This document shows, one piece after another, positions 41,214-48,406 of a stretch of 60,811 nt of DNA. This stretch comes from an uncultured Eubacteriales bacterium (lineage in GTDB: Bacteria; Bacillota; Clostridia; Oscillospirales; Oscillospiraceae), in assembly GCA_949296115.1 (NCBI GenBank), contig CASFNR010000005.1, forward strand, positions 1 through 60,811, in the 5' to 3' direction. The notes beneath the pieces are model-generated. The model searched no databases. It was not told the origin of the DNA and saw only the letters and a program-made list of their open reading frames with translations. The translations under genes and the position numbers were made by a program. The number at the start of each line of letters is the position of its first letter. Position 1 is the stretch's first letter.

Positions 41214-41242
41214 ATTGTAACATATTGTTACAATGCTGTCAA
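41214..41242 (-). promoter_or_regulatory. Promoter with palindromic operator
   Basis: TTGACA (41237-41242) and TACAAT (41214-41219) on the minus strand, 17-base spacer. A perfect inverted repeat, ATTGTAAC (41214-41221), 5 bases, GTTACAAT (41227-41234), covers the -10 and most of the spacer. A repressor site is the likely reading; the regulator is unknown. Confidence 0.8.
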
Positions 41243-41377
41243 GCTTTTTACTGCCAAATTCCAGGGGAAATCCTGGAAAATTTGGAGAATCGATGGATCG
41301 GAACCGAAAAAAGAAAGACGGAAGGAGAAAAGTATGAAGTTGTCAAGCTTCGAATTCCCCGGAAGGGAGGGATAAAA

Positions 41378-41409
41378 CACGGGGCTTTTGCGCAAGCAAA
41401 AGCCCCGTG
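41378..41409 (-). terminator. Terminator of ireB
   Basis: A 13-bp perfect stem CACGGGGCTTTTG/CAAAAGCCCCGTG and TTTTA on the minus strand, 12 bases after the stop. The 135 bases between here and 41243 show no gene. Confidence 0.85.
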
Positions 41410-41420
41410 GCCTTGGTTGG

Positions 41421-41672
41421 TTACTGCTCGAACAGATACTCCTGCACCAGTACCTGCATCAGCTCATCCCGGTCAATCTTGCAGATCATACTGCGCGCGC
41501 TGTTATAGTTGGTGATATAGGTGGGGTCCTCTGTCAGCAGATAACCCACAATCTGATTGATGGGATTGTAGCCCTTCTCGGTCAGGGCCTCGTACACATT
41601 GCGGAGAATCCGGCGCATATTTTCTTTGTCATCGCTGGGAACCGTAAATTTCTGTGTATTCGTATCCGTCAT
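41421..41672 (-). CDS. ireB: IreB-family regulatory phosphoprotein (UPF0297)
   Basis: 83 residues, the usual family length. It keeps [36 protein letters not shown], the family core. In enterococci IreB is phosphorylated on N-terminal Thr residues by the Ser/Thr kinase IreK and lowers cephalosporin resistance. Here Thr residues are present at the N-terminus ([10 protein letters not shown]). The usual partners (ruvX, DUF1292) are not adjacent. The kinase at 24-27 kb is a possible but unproven partner. Confidence 0.95.
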   Translation of the reverse strand: MTDTNTQKFTVPSDDKENMRRILRNVYEALTEKGYNPINQIVGYLLTEDPTYITNYNSARSMICKIDRDELMQVLVQEYLFEQ

Positions 41673-41705
41673 GGTACGCAGCCTCCTTTATTGAAGAATA
41701 TGGTC

Positions 41706-41734
41706 ATTATACCCTAATTTTCTCCCTGTGTAAA
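41706..41734 (-). promoter_or_regulatory. Promoter of ireB
   Basis: TTTACA (41729-41734) and TATAAT (41706-41711) on the minus strand, 17-base spacer, 33 bases upstream of the start codon. Confidence 0.82.
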
Positions 41735-41803
41735 GCCCTGGCTCCGGAATTTTTTGTGAAGTTTTCCGTGAGTCGGGAAGAATGGGAGGTCAGGTTCGAA
41801 AGA

Positions 41804-44191
41804 TCACCGCAGAACCGTGTCCAGTTTCTCCTTCAGCGCCTGCAGGACCTTGGAGATGACGCCTTCGGAATCGGTGTCCGTCAGGGTCCGGTCGTCTGCC
41901 CGCAGTTCCAGAGAGAAGGCCATGCTCTTCTTACCATCGGGAATGCCCACTCCGCGATAGATGTCAAACAGCTTGACATCCCGCAGCAGTTTTCCGGCGG
42001 CAGCGGTGATGACATCCTCCACCTGGGCCACGGTGACATTTTCTCCGCAGACCAGGGCCAGGTCCCGGGATACGGTGGGATACTTGGGCAGGGGGGTATA
42101 GGTGGCATCGGGCAGCTGGTACTGGAAGAGCTTGGTGAAGTTAAGCTCGGCGCAGTATACATCCGTGTCGATGCCGTAATTCTGAGCCACCAGGGGATGC
42201 ACCTGCCCCATAACGCCCACTTCTTCTCCGTCAATGGTGAGTACAGCGCAGCGGCCGGGATGGTAGCTGGGGTTGGTGGAGCAGGCAGTGTAGCTGGCCT
42301 TCTTCAGACGCAGCCCGGCAAAAACCGCTTCCACCTCGCCCTTCAGGGTGAAGAAAGTCTCGTTGGCGCCGTAGGTGCCCAGAACCAGCATCTTCGGCTC
42401 ATCCGGCAGCACCTGGCCTTCCACCGGCAGGTAGATTTTGGCCAGCTCATAGAGCTTCACGGACTTGTTGTGGTAGGCGTTGTTCCGGGAGAGGATTTCC
42501 ATCATGGAGGGCAGGGCGATGGTGCGCATAATGGAGGTGTCCTCACCCAGGGGATTCTGAATCCGCAGGGCCTTGCGCAGGGGGGAATCTGCGGGCAGAC
42601 GAATCTGGTCAAACACAGCGGGGGAGACGAAGGAATAGGTGATGATTTCGCTGTATCCCATACCCCGGCAGAGAACGCCGGCCTTGTTTTCCAGGAGCAT
42701 TTCGGGGGTGTAGCCGCCCTGGGTGGCGTTTTTGAAGGAGGTAGTGGGAATCTGGTTGTAGCCGTAGGAACGGCCCACTTCCTCGGCAATGTCTGCCATC
42801 AGGTTCAGGTCGGGCCGGAAAGAGGGAACCAGAATGGTGTCGCCTTCCACGGGAATCTCCAGCAGGTTCAGATAGCGGACCATTTCCTCCTTGGAGATGT
42901 CCGTACCCAGCAGCCGATTGATTTTGTCACATTCCAGGGGCAGCTTCTTTGCTTCGGGAACGTAGTTGATCACATCGATGGTGCCTTCCAGCACATCGCC
43001 GCACTGGAGCAGCTCCACCAGCTCGCAGGCCCGCTGCACGGCGGGAATGGTCATCATGGGGTCCAGATTCTTCTCGAACTTGCCGGAGGCCTCGGTGCGC
43101 ATGCCCAGGGCCAGGGCAGTCTGCCGGATGGAGGTGCCGTTGAAGTTGGCGGACTCAAAGACCACCATGGTGGTGTCGTCCATGATTTCGGAATTTTCGC
43201 CGCCCATGATGCCTGCCAGGCCGATGGCCCGGCTCTCGTCGGCGATGACCAGCATCCCGGCCTTCAGGTTCCGCACATTGCCGTCCAGGGTAGTCAGGGT
43301 TTCTCCTTCCTCCGCTTCCCGGACCACAATCTTTCCGGAGGAAACATAGCGGTAGTCGAAGGCGTGCATGGGCTGGCCATATTCCAGCATCACATAGTTG
43401 GTGATGTCCACGATGTTGTTGATGGGCCGCACCCCGTTGGCGCGGAGCCGCTGACGCAGCCATTTTGGGCTGGGGCCGATTTTCACGTTGGCCACCATCC
43501 GGGAAGAGTAGCGGTTGCACAGCTGAGTCGCCGGCACTTCCACATCCAGATAGTCGTAGATGCTGCCGGCTTCGCTGCCGTGAACCACAGGCTCATGGTG
43601 GCGCATGGGCTTGCCGAAGGCGGCGGCAGCTTCCCGGGCCAGGCCGATGATGGAGTAGCAGTCCGGGCGATTGTTGGTGATTTCAAAATCAACCACGGTG
43701 TCGTCGCTGCCGATGACCTGATTGATGTCCTGGCCCACCTGACAGTTCTCGTTGTTCAGAATCCAGATGCCGTCGGCGTAGGCGTTGGGGAAGTCGTTCT
43801 GGGTCAGGCCCAGTTCGGCGAAGGAGCAGAGCATGCCGTTGGACAGCTCGCCCCGGAGCTTGCCCTTGGTAATGTGCACGCCCCCGGGCAGCCAGGAGTT
43901 ATGCAGCGCTGCGGGAACCAGATCCCCTTTGCTTACATTCTGAGCGCCGGTGACAATCTGCACCGGTTCTTCCTTGCCCACGTCCACCTGGCAGATCCAC
44001 ATATGGTCGGAGTTGGGGTGCCGGACCACGGACAGCACCTTGCCCACCACCACATTTTTGACCTCGGCGTCCATCCGCTCGTAGGTTTCCACCTTCTGAC
44101 CGAACACGGTCAGAGTTTCCACAAATTCCTTATCAGAGACCTGGGACAGGTCCACGAAATCCTCGTTGAGCCATTTTCTGTTCAGTTTCAT
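41804..44191 (-). CDS. pheT: Phenylalanine-tRNA ligase beta subunit
   Basis: 795 residues, full length. Residues about 40-150 are the tRNA-binding EMAP/OB domain (VGKVLSVVRHPNSDHMWICQVDVG). B3/B4 editing regions, a B5 domain, the catalytic-like core and the C-terminal ferredoxin-fold anticodon-binding domain (YTPLPKYPTVSRDLALVCGENVTVAQVE) follow. It joins PheS in the alpha2beta2 enzyme that charges tRNA-Phe and edits Tyr-tRNA-Phe. It lies 13 bases after pheS under the same T-box. Confidence 0.97.
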   Translation of the reverse strand: MKLNRKWLNEDFVDLSQVSDKEFVETLTVFGQKVETYERMDAEVKNVVVGKVLSVVRHPNSDHMWICQVDVGKEEPVQIVTGAQNVSKGDLVPAALHNSWLPGGVHITKGKLRGELSNGMLCSFAELGLTQNDFPNAYADGIWILNNENCQVGQDINQVIGSDDTVVDFEITNNRPDCYSIIGLAREAAAAFGKPMRHHEPVVHGSEAGSIYDYLDVEVPATQLCNRYSSRMVANVKIGPSPKWLRQRLRANGVRPINNIVDITNYVMLEYGQPMHAFDYRYVSSGKIVVREAEEGETLTTLDGNVRNLKAGMLVIADESRAIGLAGIMGGENSEIMDDTTMVVFESANFNGTSIRQTALALGMRTEASGKFEKNLDPMMTIPAVQRACELVELLQCGDVLEGTIDVINYVPEAKKLPLECDKINRLLGTDISKEEMVRYLNLLEIPVEGDTILVPSFRPDLNLMADIAEEVGRSYGYNQIPTTSFKNATQGGYTPEMLLENKAGVLCRGMGYSEIITYSFVSPAVFDQIRLPADSPLRKALRIQNPLGEDTSIMRTIALPSMMEILSRNNAYHNKSVKLYELAKIYLPVEGQVLPDEPKMLVLGTYGANETFFTLKGEVEAVFAGLRLKKASYTACSTNPSYHPGRCAVLTIDGEEVGVMGQVHPLVAQNYGIDTDVYCAELNFTKLFQYQLPDATYTPLPKYPTVSRDLALVCGENVTVAQVEDVITAAAGKLLRDVKLFDIYRGVGIPDGKKSMAFSLELRADDRTLTDTDSEGVISKVLQALKEKLDTVLR

Positions 44192-44204
44192 TGCAGCGTC
44201 CTCC

Positions 44205-45248
44205 TTAGAACTGATTCAGGAACCGGATGTCATTGTCGAAAATCAGACGCAGGTCGTTGATCTTCATCCGGCCCATGGCCATCCGCTCCAGGCCCATGCC
44301 GAAAGCGAAGCCGGAGTATTTCTCCGGGTCGATGCCGCAGTTTTCCAGAACGGCGGGGTGCACCATACCGGCGCCCAGCAGTTCGATCCAGCCCTCTCCG
44401 TGGCAGGTGGAGCACACCTGACCGTCGATTTCGCCGGTGCCGTGGCACTTGTGGCACTGCATGTCCATTTCACAGCTGGGCTCGGTGAAGGGGAAGTGGT
44501 GGGGGCGGAACCGCATGACGGATTCCTCGCCGTAAATCTTCTGCATCATGGTAATCAATGCGCCCTTCAGGTCGCCCATGGTGATGTGCTCATCCACCAC
44601 CAGGCCTTCAATCTGATGGAACATGGGGGAATGGGTGGCGTCCGCCTCGTCCTTCCGGAACACCCGTCCAGGGGCCAGCATGCAAAGGGGGGGCTTGTGG
44701 TTCTCCATGAACCGAATCTGCATGGGACTGGTCTGGGTCCGCAGCAGCACGCTGTCATCATCGTTGAAATAGAAGGTGTCGGATCGATCCCGGGAGGGGT
44801 GGCCTTCCTCGATGTTCAGCCGGGTGAAGTTGTAGCTGGCCAGCTCCACCTCCGGGCCGTCCACCACCTGATAACCCAGGCCCACAAAAATCTCTTTGAT
44901 CTGCTGCAGAACCTGGTTCATGGGATGCTGATGTCCCAGGGGCACCGGGTTGCCGGGAATGGTCACATCCACGGCCTCTGCCGCCAGCTTCTGCTCCAGC
45001 ACGGCGGCGTGGATGGCGGCTTTCCGCTCTTCCAGTTTCGCCTCAATCTGGGCACGGACGGAATTTGCCAGCTGGCCCATCACCGGACGTTCTTCGGCGG
45101 ACAGCTTGCCCATCTGCTTCAGCACGGCGGTCATTTCGCCTTTCTTGCCCAGCAGCTTGACCCGCAGCTCTTCCAATGCAGCCGGGGTAGCGGCAGCATC
45201 CAGGGCAGCCAGAGCGCTCTGGCGAATCTGCTCCAATTGTTCTTTCAT
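44205..45248 (-). CDS. pheS: Phenylalanine-tRNA ligase alpha subunit
   Basis: 347 residues with a coiled-coil N-terminus and the class II catalytic core. Motif 2 appears as LLRTQTSPMQIRFM and FRKDEADATHSPMFHQIEGLVVD. Motif 3 is SGFAFGMGLERMAMGRM, with the Gly that sets the size of the Phe pocket. A zinc-knuckle-like CHKC/CSTC pair (about 271-292) is inserted before motif 3. Of two close ATGs, 45248 is favoured since AGGAGG lies 7 bases before it. Expression is under the upstream T-box. Confidence 0.97.
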   Translation of the reverse strand: MKEQLEQIRQSALAALDAAATPAALEELRVKLLGKKGEMTAVLKQMGKLSAEERPVMGQLANSVRAQIEAKLEERKAAIHAAVLEQKLAAEAVDVTIPGNPVPLGHQHPMNQVLQQIKEIFVGLGYQVVDGPEVELASYNFTRLNIEEGHPSRDRSDTFYFNDDDSVLLRTQTSPMQIRFMENHKPPLCMLAPGRVFRKDEADATHSPMFHQIEGLVVDEHITMGDLKGALITMMQKIYGEESVMRFRPHHFPFTEPSCEMDMQCHKCHGTGEIDGQVCSTCHGEGWIELLGAGMVHPAVLENCGIDPEKYSGFAFGMGLERMAMGRMKINDLRLIFDNDIRFLNQF

Positions 45249-45275
45249 TTTCATTCCTCCTGAATGGTTGACTAC

Positions 45276-45545
45276 AAAATAAAAAGCCCTTCCTCCCACC
45301 ATCGGGACGAAAGGCAATCCTTCCGCGGTACCACCCGCCATTCGCCGGAACCGGCGCACTTTTCGGATGCAGACACATCCAAGACCGGTAACGGCGTCAC
45401 CCGGCGCACCCTACTGCTGGTTCAGGCGGCAGCTCCTGGGAGAAAGCCCGGTATTGCACCCAAGCGGCTCCCACCGTCCCGCTCTCGCTTCCTGGGGCAA
45501 AGCCAATACCAGGCGGCCCAATCTTCGCTTTTGCTGGATATCCTC
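45276..45545 (-). ncRNA. T-box leader of pheST (Phe specifier)
   Basis: The T-box sequence GGGTGGTACCGCGG is at 45323-45336. Stem I includes the helix GGTATT/AATACC and a GAGAGC distal bulge region. A TTC triplet (45442-45444) precedes TCCCAGGAGCTG, the position where specifier codons normally lie, so tRNA-Phe (GAA) is the expected ligand. The terminator stem is 45286-45297 with 45304-45315, followed by TTTTTATTTT on the minus strand. Uncharged tRNA-Phe should favour the antiterminator. Confidence 0.93.
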
Positions 45546-45548
45546 TCA

Positions 45549-45577
45549 ATGTTAGCACATTCCATCTTGTTTTGCAA
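45549..45577 (-). promoter_or_regulatory. Promoter of the T-box-pheST unit
   Basis: TTGCAA (45572-45577) and TAACAT (45549-45554) on the minus strand with a 17-base spacer, just upstream of the leader. Confidence 0.75.
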
Positions 45578-45615
45578 CCCCTTTTTCCGGGAAAGCCCCA
45601 GAAATTCGGAACCCC

Positions 45616-45644
45616 TTGACGGTGCGCCGGGAGCATGATATGCT
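45616..45644 (+). promoter_or_regulatory. Promoter of nnrD
   Basis: TTGACG (45616-45621) and TATGCT (45639-45644), 17-base spacer, 32 bases upstream of the start codon. Confidence 0.65.
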
Positions 45645-45676
45645 GGTTCCAAATCCTTGAGAATCGGGTGAAGCAT

Positions 45677-46525
45677 ATGGACATTCGACAGTTGGACCAC
45701 GGGCAGGTGCTTTCCCTGCTGCCGGACCGGGATCCCTGGGGACACAAGGGAAATTTCGGGAAAATTCTGCTGCTATGCGGCAGCCGGGGATTTACCGGTG
45801 CCGCCTACCTGGCGTCCATGGGGGCGCTCCGTGCCGGGGCGGGACTGGTGTTTCTGGGGGTGCCGGAGAGCATCTATGCCATTGAAGCGGTGAAGCTCCA
45901 TGAGCCGGTGGTCTTTCCTCTGCCGGAGGAGGGCGGGAAACTGAGCCGGGCGGCCCTGCCGGACATTCTGGAGCGGCTTGGGCAGGTGAATGTGGTTCTG
46001 ATCGGCTGCGGCCTGGGACAATCAGAGGGAACCGCCGCCGTGGTGGAGGCGGTTCTGGAGCAGGCGCAGTGTCCGGTGATCGTGGATGCGGACGGCATAA
46101 ATGTCCTGGGGATGCATAAGGATATACTGCGCAGAAGACGGCAGAGCACCATCCTGACCCCCCATGATGGAGAATTCCTCCGGTTTGGTGGGACGCTTTC
46201 CAAAGACCGGATGAACGATGCGGCGGAATATGCCCGGCAGTGGAATTGTATTCTCCTGCTGAAAGGACACAGAACCTGCATTACCGACGGCAGTGTGGGT
46301 TACCGCAACACCACCGGAAATCCCGGCATGGCGGTTGGCGGCAGCGGGGACGTGCTGGCGGGCATAATTGCGGGCCTGCTGGGTCAGGGCATTGCGCCTC
46401 TGGAAGCGGCGGCTTGCGGGGCCTGGCTCCATGGGGCGGCAGGGGACCTGTGCGCCCAGGAGCTGGGACAGTACGCCATGCTTCCCACGGACATGCTCTC
46501 CTGCCTTCCGCGACTGATGAAATAA
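45677..46525 (+). CDS. nnrD: ADP-dependent (S)-NAD(P)H-hydrate dehydratase
   Basis: 282 residues of the ribokinase-like CARKD fold; repairs hydrated NAD(P)H using ADP. Markers are HKGNFGKILLLCGSRGFTGAAYLAS near the start, VIVDADGINVL, ILTPHDGEFLR and the anion hole NPGMAVGGSGDVLAGIIAGLL. The epimerase half (NnrE) that is often fused in bacteria is absent, so this is a stand-alone dehydratase. A lipoprotein gene follows after 13 bases. Confidence 0.95.
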   Translation: MDIRQLDHGQVLSLLPDRDPWGHKGNFGKILLLCGSRGFTGAAYLASMGALRAGAGLVFLGVPESIYAIEAVKLHEPVVFPLPEEGGKLSRAALPDILERLGQVNVVLIGCGLGQSEGTAAVVEAVLEQAQCPVIVDADGINVLGMHKDILRRRRQSTILTPHDGEFLRFGGTLSKDRMNDAAEYARQWNCILLLKGHRTCITDGSVGYRNTTGNPGMAVGGSGDVLAGIIAGLLGQGIAPLEAAACGAWLHGAAGDLCAQELGQYAMLPTDMLSCLPRLMK

Positions 46526-46538
46526 GGCGGGATGCAAT

Positions 46539-47099
46539 TTGAAATTCATGGGGGCGCTGCTGGCGGTGCTGCTTCTGCTGAGCGGGTGCGGCGGCACATC
46601 TCACGACCTGGACCGGCCCATGGCCCTGCGCAGCCGGATGCTTCAGTCCCAGGGGTGCCGGTTTGACGCAGAAATTACGGCGGACTACGGAGATTCGGTA
46701 CATAATTTTACCATGACCTGCCAGACGAATACCCAGGGCGATCTGAACTTCACAGTCACAGAGCCGCAGACCATTTCCGGTATCACCGGCACGGTCACCC
46801 GGGAGGAGGGGAGCCTGACCTTCACCGGCACGGCGCTCCAGTTTGACACGCTGGTGGACGATCAGATTACGCCGGTATCAGCGCCCTGGATTCTGACAAC
46901 CGCCATGAGGGGCGGGTACCTGACCTTGGCGGGAATGGAGGACGGTCTGCTGCGGGTGGGGATTGACGATGCCTACTGCGGGGAGGAACTCCATGTGGAC
47001 GTGTGGCTTTCAGAGGAGGATTTGCCGGTAAAGGCGGATATTCTGTACGGCGGCAGACGGATTGTGTCGCTGAACGTCAGAAACTTCACAATTTTGTAG
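46539..47099 (+). CDS. Putative lipoprotein of unknown function
   Basis: 186 residues. A short signal with a lipobox (LLLLSGC, Cys at about 17) is followed by a beta-rich body (FTMTCQTNTQGDLNFTVTEPQTISGITGTVTREEGSLTFTG) reminiscent of the LolA-like/YdcC lipoprotein fold. A TTG start at 46539 is preferred because it includes a Lys before the hydrophobic core and has AAGGCGG upstream. It lies 13 bases after nnrD and is probably co-transcribed. No specific role can be assigned. Confidence 0.75.
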   Translation: MKFMGALLAVLLLLSGCGGTSHDLDRPMALRSRMLQSQGCRFDAEITADYGDSVHNFTMTCQTNTQGDLNFTVTEPQTISGITGTVTREEGSLTFTGTALQFDTLVDDQITPVSAPWILTTAMRGGYLTLAGMEDGLLRVGIDDAYCGEELHVDVWLSEEDLPVKADILYGGRRIVSLNVRNFTIL

Positions 47100-47238
47100 C
47101 TTTGCGGGGAATCTGTGCATAGGATATTTTGGATGCGCTGCCGTATAAATTCCGTGTGGATGTGGGACAATACAATTACCGCGTTACATATGGAGCCCAT
47201 AGGGTAGCGCAGGACAATTTGCACGGAGCGTGAGACGT

Positions 47239-47610
47239 ATGACAGAAGGAACAGTCAAACGGGGCGACATCTTCTATGCGGATTTGTCCCCTGTGGTGGG
47301 CAGCGAGCAGGGGGGAACCCGGCCCGTGTTGATTGTGCAGAACGACACGGGCAACCGCCATTCGCCCACGGTGATTGCGGCCGCCATTACCAGCCAGACC
47401 GGAAAGGCCCGGCTGCCGACCCACATCAACATTGCCGGCGGAAGCGTGGGCCTGAGCAAGGACTCCATCATCCTGCTGGAGCAGATCCGGACCATTGACA
47501 AGCGCCGCCTGCGGGAGCATATGGGCCACTTGGACGAGCAGCAGATGGCCATGGTGGACGACGCCATTGCCGTGAGCTTCGGCCTCCCTGGGGGAACCCG
47601 GGCCACGTGA
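47239..47610 (+). CDS. PemK/MazF-family endoribonuclease toxin (solitary)
   Basis: 123 residues. The MazF core is complete: KRGDIFYADLSPVVGSEQGGTRPVLIVQND, then VIAAAIT, then SIILLEQIRTIDKRRL. Relatives such as EndoA cut mRNA at short motifs. No antitoxin gene of MazE type precedes it: the 139 bases upstream contain no convincing frame with a ribosome site. It may be controlled by an antitoxin elsewhere, as in some clostridia. GGAG lies 10 bases before the ATG at 47239. Confidence 0.92.
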   Translation: MTEGTVKRGDIFYADLSPVVGSEQGGTRPVLIVQNDTGNRHSPTVIAAAITSQTGKARLPTHINIAGGSVGLSKDSIILLEQIRTIDKRRLREHMGHLDEQQMAMVDDAIAVSFGLPGGTRAT

Positions 47611-47619
47611 ATGATTTGT

Positions 47620-47649
47620 CCCCCTGCCGCATAGACTTGCGGCAGGGGG
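47620..47649 (+). promoter_or_regulatory. Hairpin that hides the next gene's ribosome site
   Basis: A perfect 11-bp stem CCCCCTGCCGC/GCGGCAGGGGG with an 8-base loop. Its 3' arm contains the only purine-rich ribosome site before the ATG at 47656. No T-run follows, so it is not an ordinary terminator. Confidence 0.6.
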
Positions 47650-47655
47650 GAATGC

Positions 47656-48042
47656 ATGATGGAAGGTACATACGTTGTCAATTTCGGAACCCAGCCGGCG
47701 GGGAAGGTGCAGGTGCGGCGGGAGGGGCTTTATTACCATTTTACCTGCCGCTGTCAGCTCTCCGGAGAGGTGGTCTGCCGGCTGAGTGTCCAGTGCGGCG
47801 GGAAACGGGAAAACCTGGGGGTGGTGGTCCCCATGGACGGCGGCTTTGGTCTGGATACAAAGGTACCGGTGAAGCGGCTGGGAACGGGAACGCCGGAGTT
47901 TGCGCTGATGCCGAAGCACGAACTTGGAGGCGGAACCTTTGTTCCCATCTATCCGGAGGAACCCTTTGCCTATATCGCCCGGCTGAAAGAGAGCTTTCTG
48001 GCCCGCCAGGGGGAACAGATGGGGCTGGTGCTGCCGGAGTAA
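47656..48042 (+). CDS. Small conserved-looking protein of unknown function
   Basis: 128 residues, or 127 from the second ATG at 47659. It reads as a beta-rich cytoplasmic protein: KVQVRREGLYYHFTCRCQLSGEVVCRLSVQCGG, then LGVVVPMDGGFGLDTKVPVKRLG, then FVPIYPEEPFAYIARLKES. No family is recognised. It has several Cys in the first half but no clear CxxC pairs. Its ribosome site lies inside a strong hairpin (47620-47649). It follows mazF closely, and a strong terminator ends the unit. Confidence 0.7.
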   Translation: MMEGTYVVNFGTQPAGKVQVRREGLYYHFTCRCQLSGEVVCRLSVQCGGKRENLGVVVPMDGGFGLDTKVPVKRLGTGTPEFALMPKHELGGGTFVPIYPEEPFAYIARLKESFLARQGEQMGLVLPE

Positions 48043-48079
48043 AATGGAACGGAAAAACATCCGCAATATCGAAACAATG

Positions 48080-48120
48080 AATCGGTTCTATGGTATCATG
48101 ACCATAGAACCGATTTTGCA
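48080..48120. terminator. Terminator after the mazF-linked unit
   Basis: A perfect 15-bp stem AATCGGTTCTATGGT/ACCATAGAACCGATT with a 6-base loop and TTTT at the 3' end. The following 130 bases are very AT-rich and contain no gene. Confidence 0.85.
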
Positions 48121-48258
48121 TGCGTAAAAATGGGTGTATTACTTAACGATTTCTGAATATGGTGTTAATTTAAGGACGTGTATTAAAATTAAGGGATAAC
48201 CGAATAAAATAGGTTTTAAAATTTTGTATATTTTTTGTAAAAAAAACGAAAAAAATTC

Positions 48259-48287
48259 TTTACACAGCAGTCGAAATATGTTAGAAT
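48259..48287 (+). promoter_or_regulatory. Promoter of the opp operon
   Basis: TTTACA (48259-48264) and TAGAAT (48282-48287) with a 17-base spacer, preceded by an A/T-rich UP-like tract. Confidence 0.75.
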
Positions 48288-48302
48288 GCATCGATAAGAG
48301 CA

Positions 48303-48385
48303 CCGTACGGCGACAGATGTCCATGATACGAGAGTGTTTGCACGGGCATTTTCGGAAGATAAATGCTGCTTAGACGGGGCCGTAT
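48303..48385 (+). promoter_or_regulatory. Structured 5' leader of the opp operon
   Basis: About 110 bases separate the promoter from oppA. TACGGC (48306-48311) pairs with GCCGTA (48379-48384), enclosing the hairpin GCATTT/AAATGC (48346-48366). It does not match a riboswitch class I know. A regulatory role is only inferred. Confidence 0.35.
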
Positions 48386-48406
48386 TCCACAGAAAGGATG
48401 TAAAAG

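Noticed and set aside
41225-41515. Plus-strand frame across the ireB terminator
   Set aside because: No ribosome site, no similarity, and it crosses a strong terminator of the other strand.
41654-44260. An 868-codon open frame antisense to pheT
   Set aside because: His/Gly/Gln-rich shadow of pheT without a ribosome site; pheT is certain.
47100-47238. A MazE antitoxin before mazF
   Set aside because: Only a 30-codon GTG frame without ribosome site or MazE-like residues is present.
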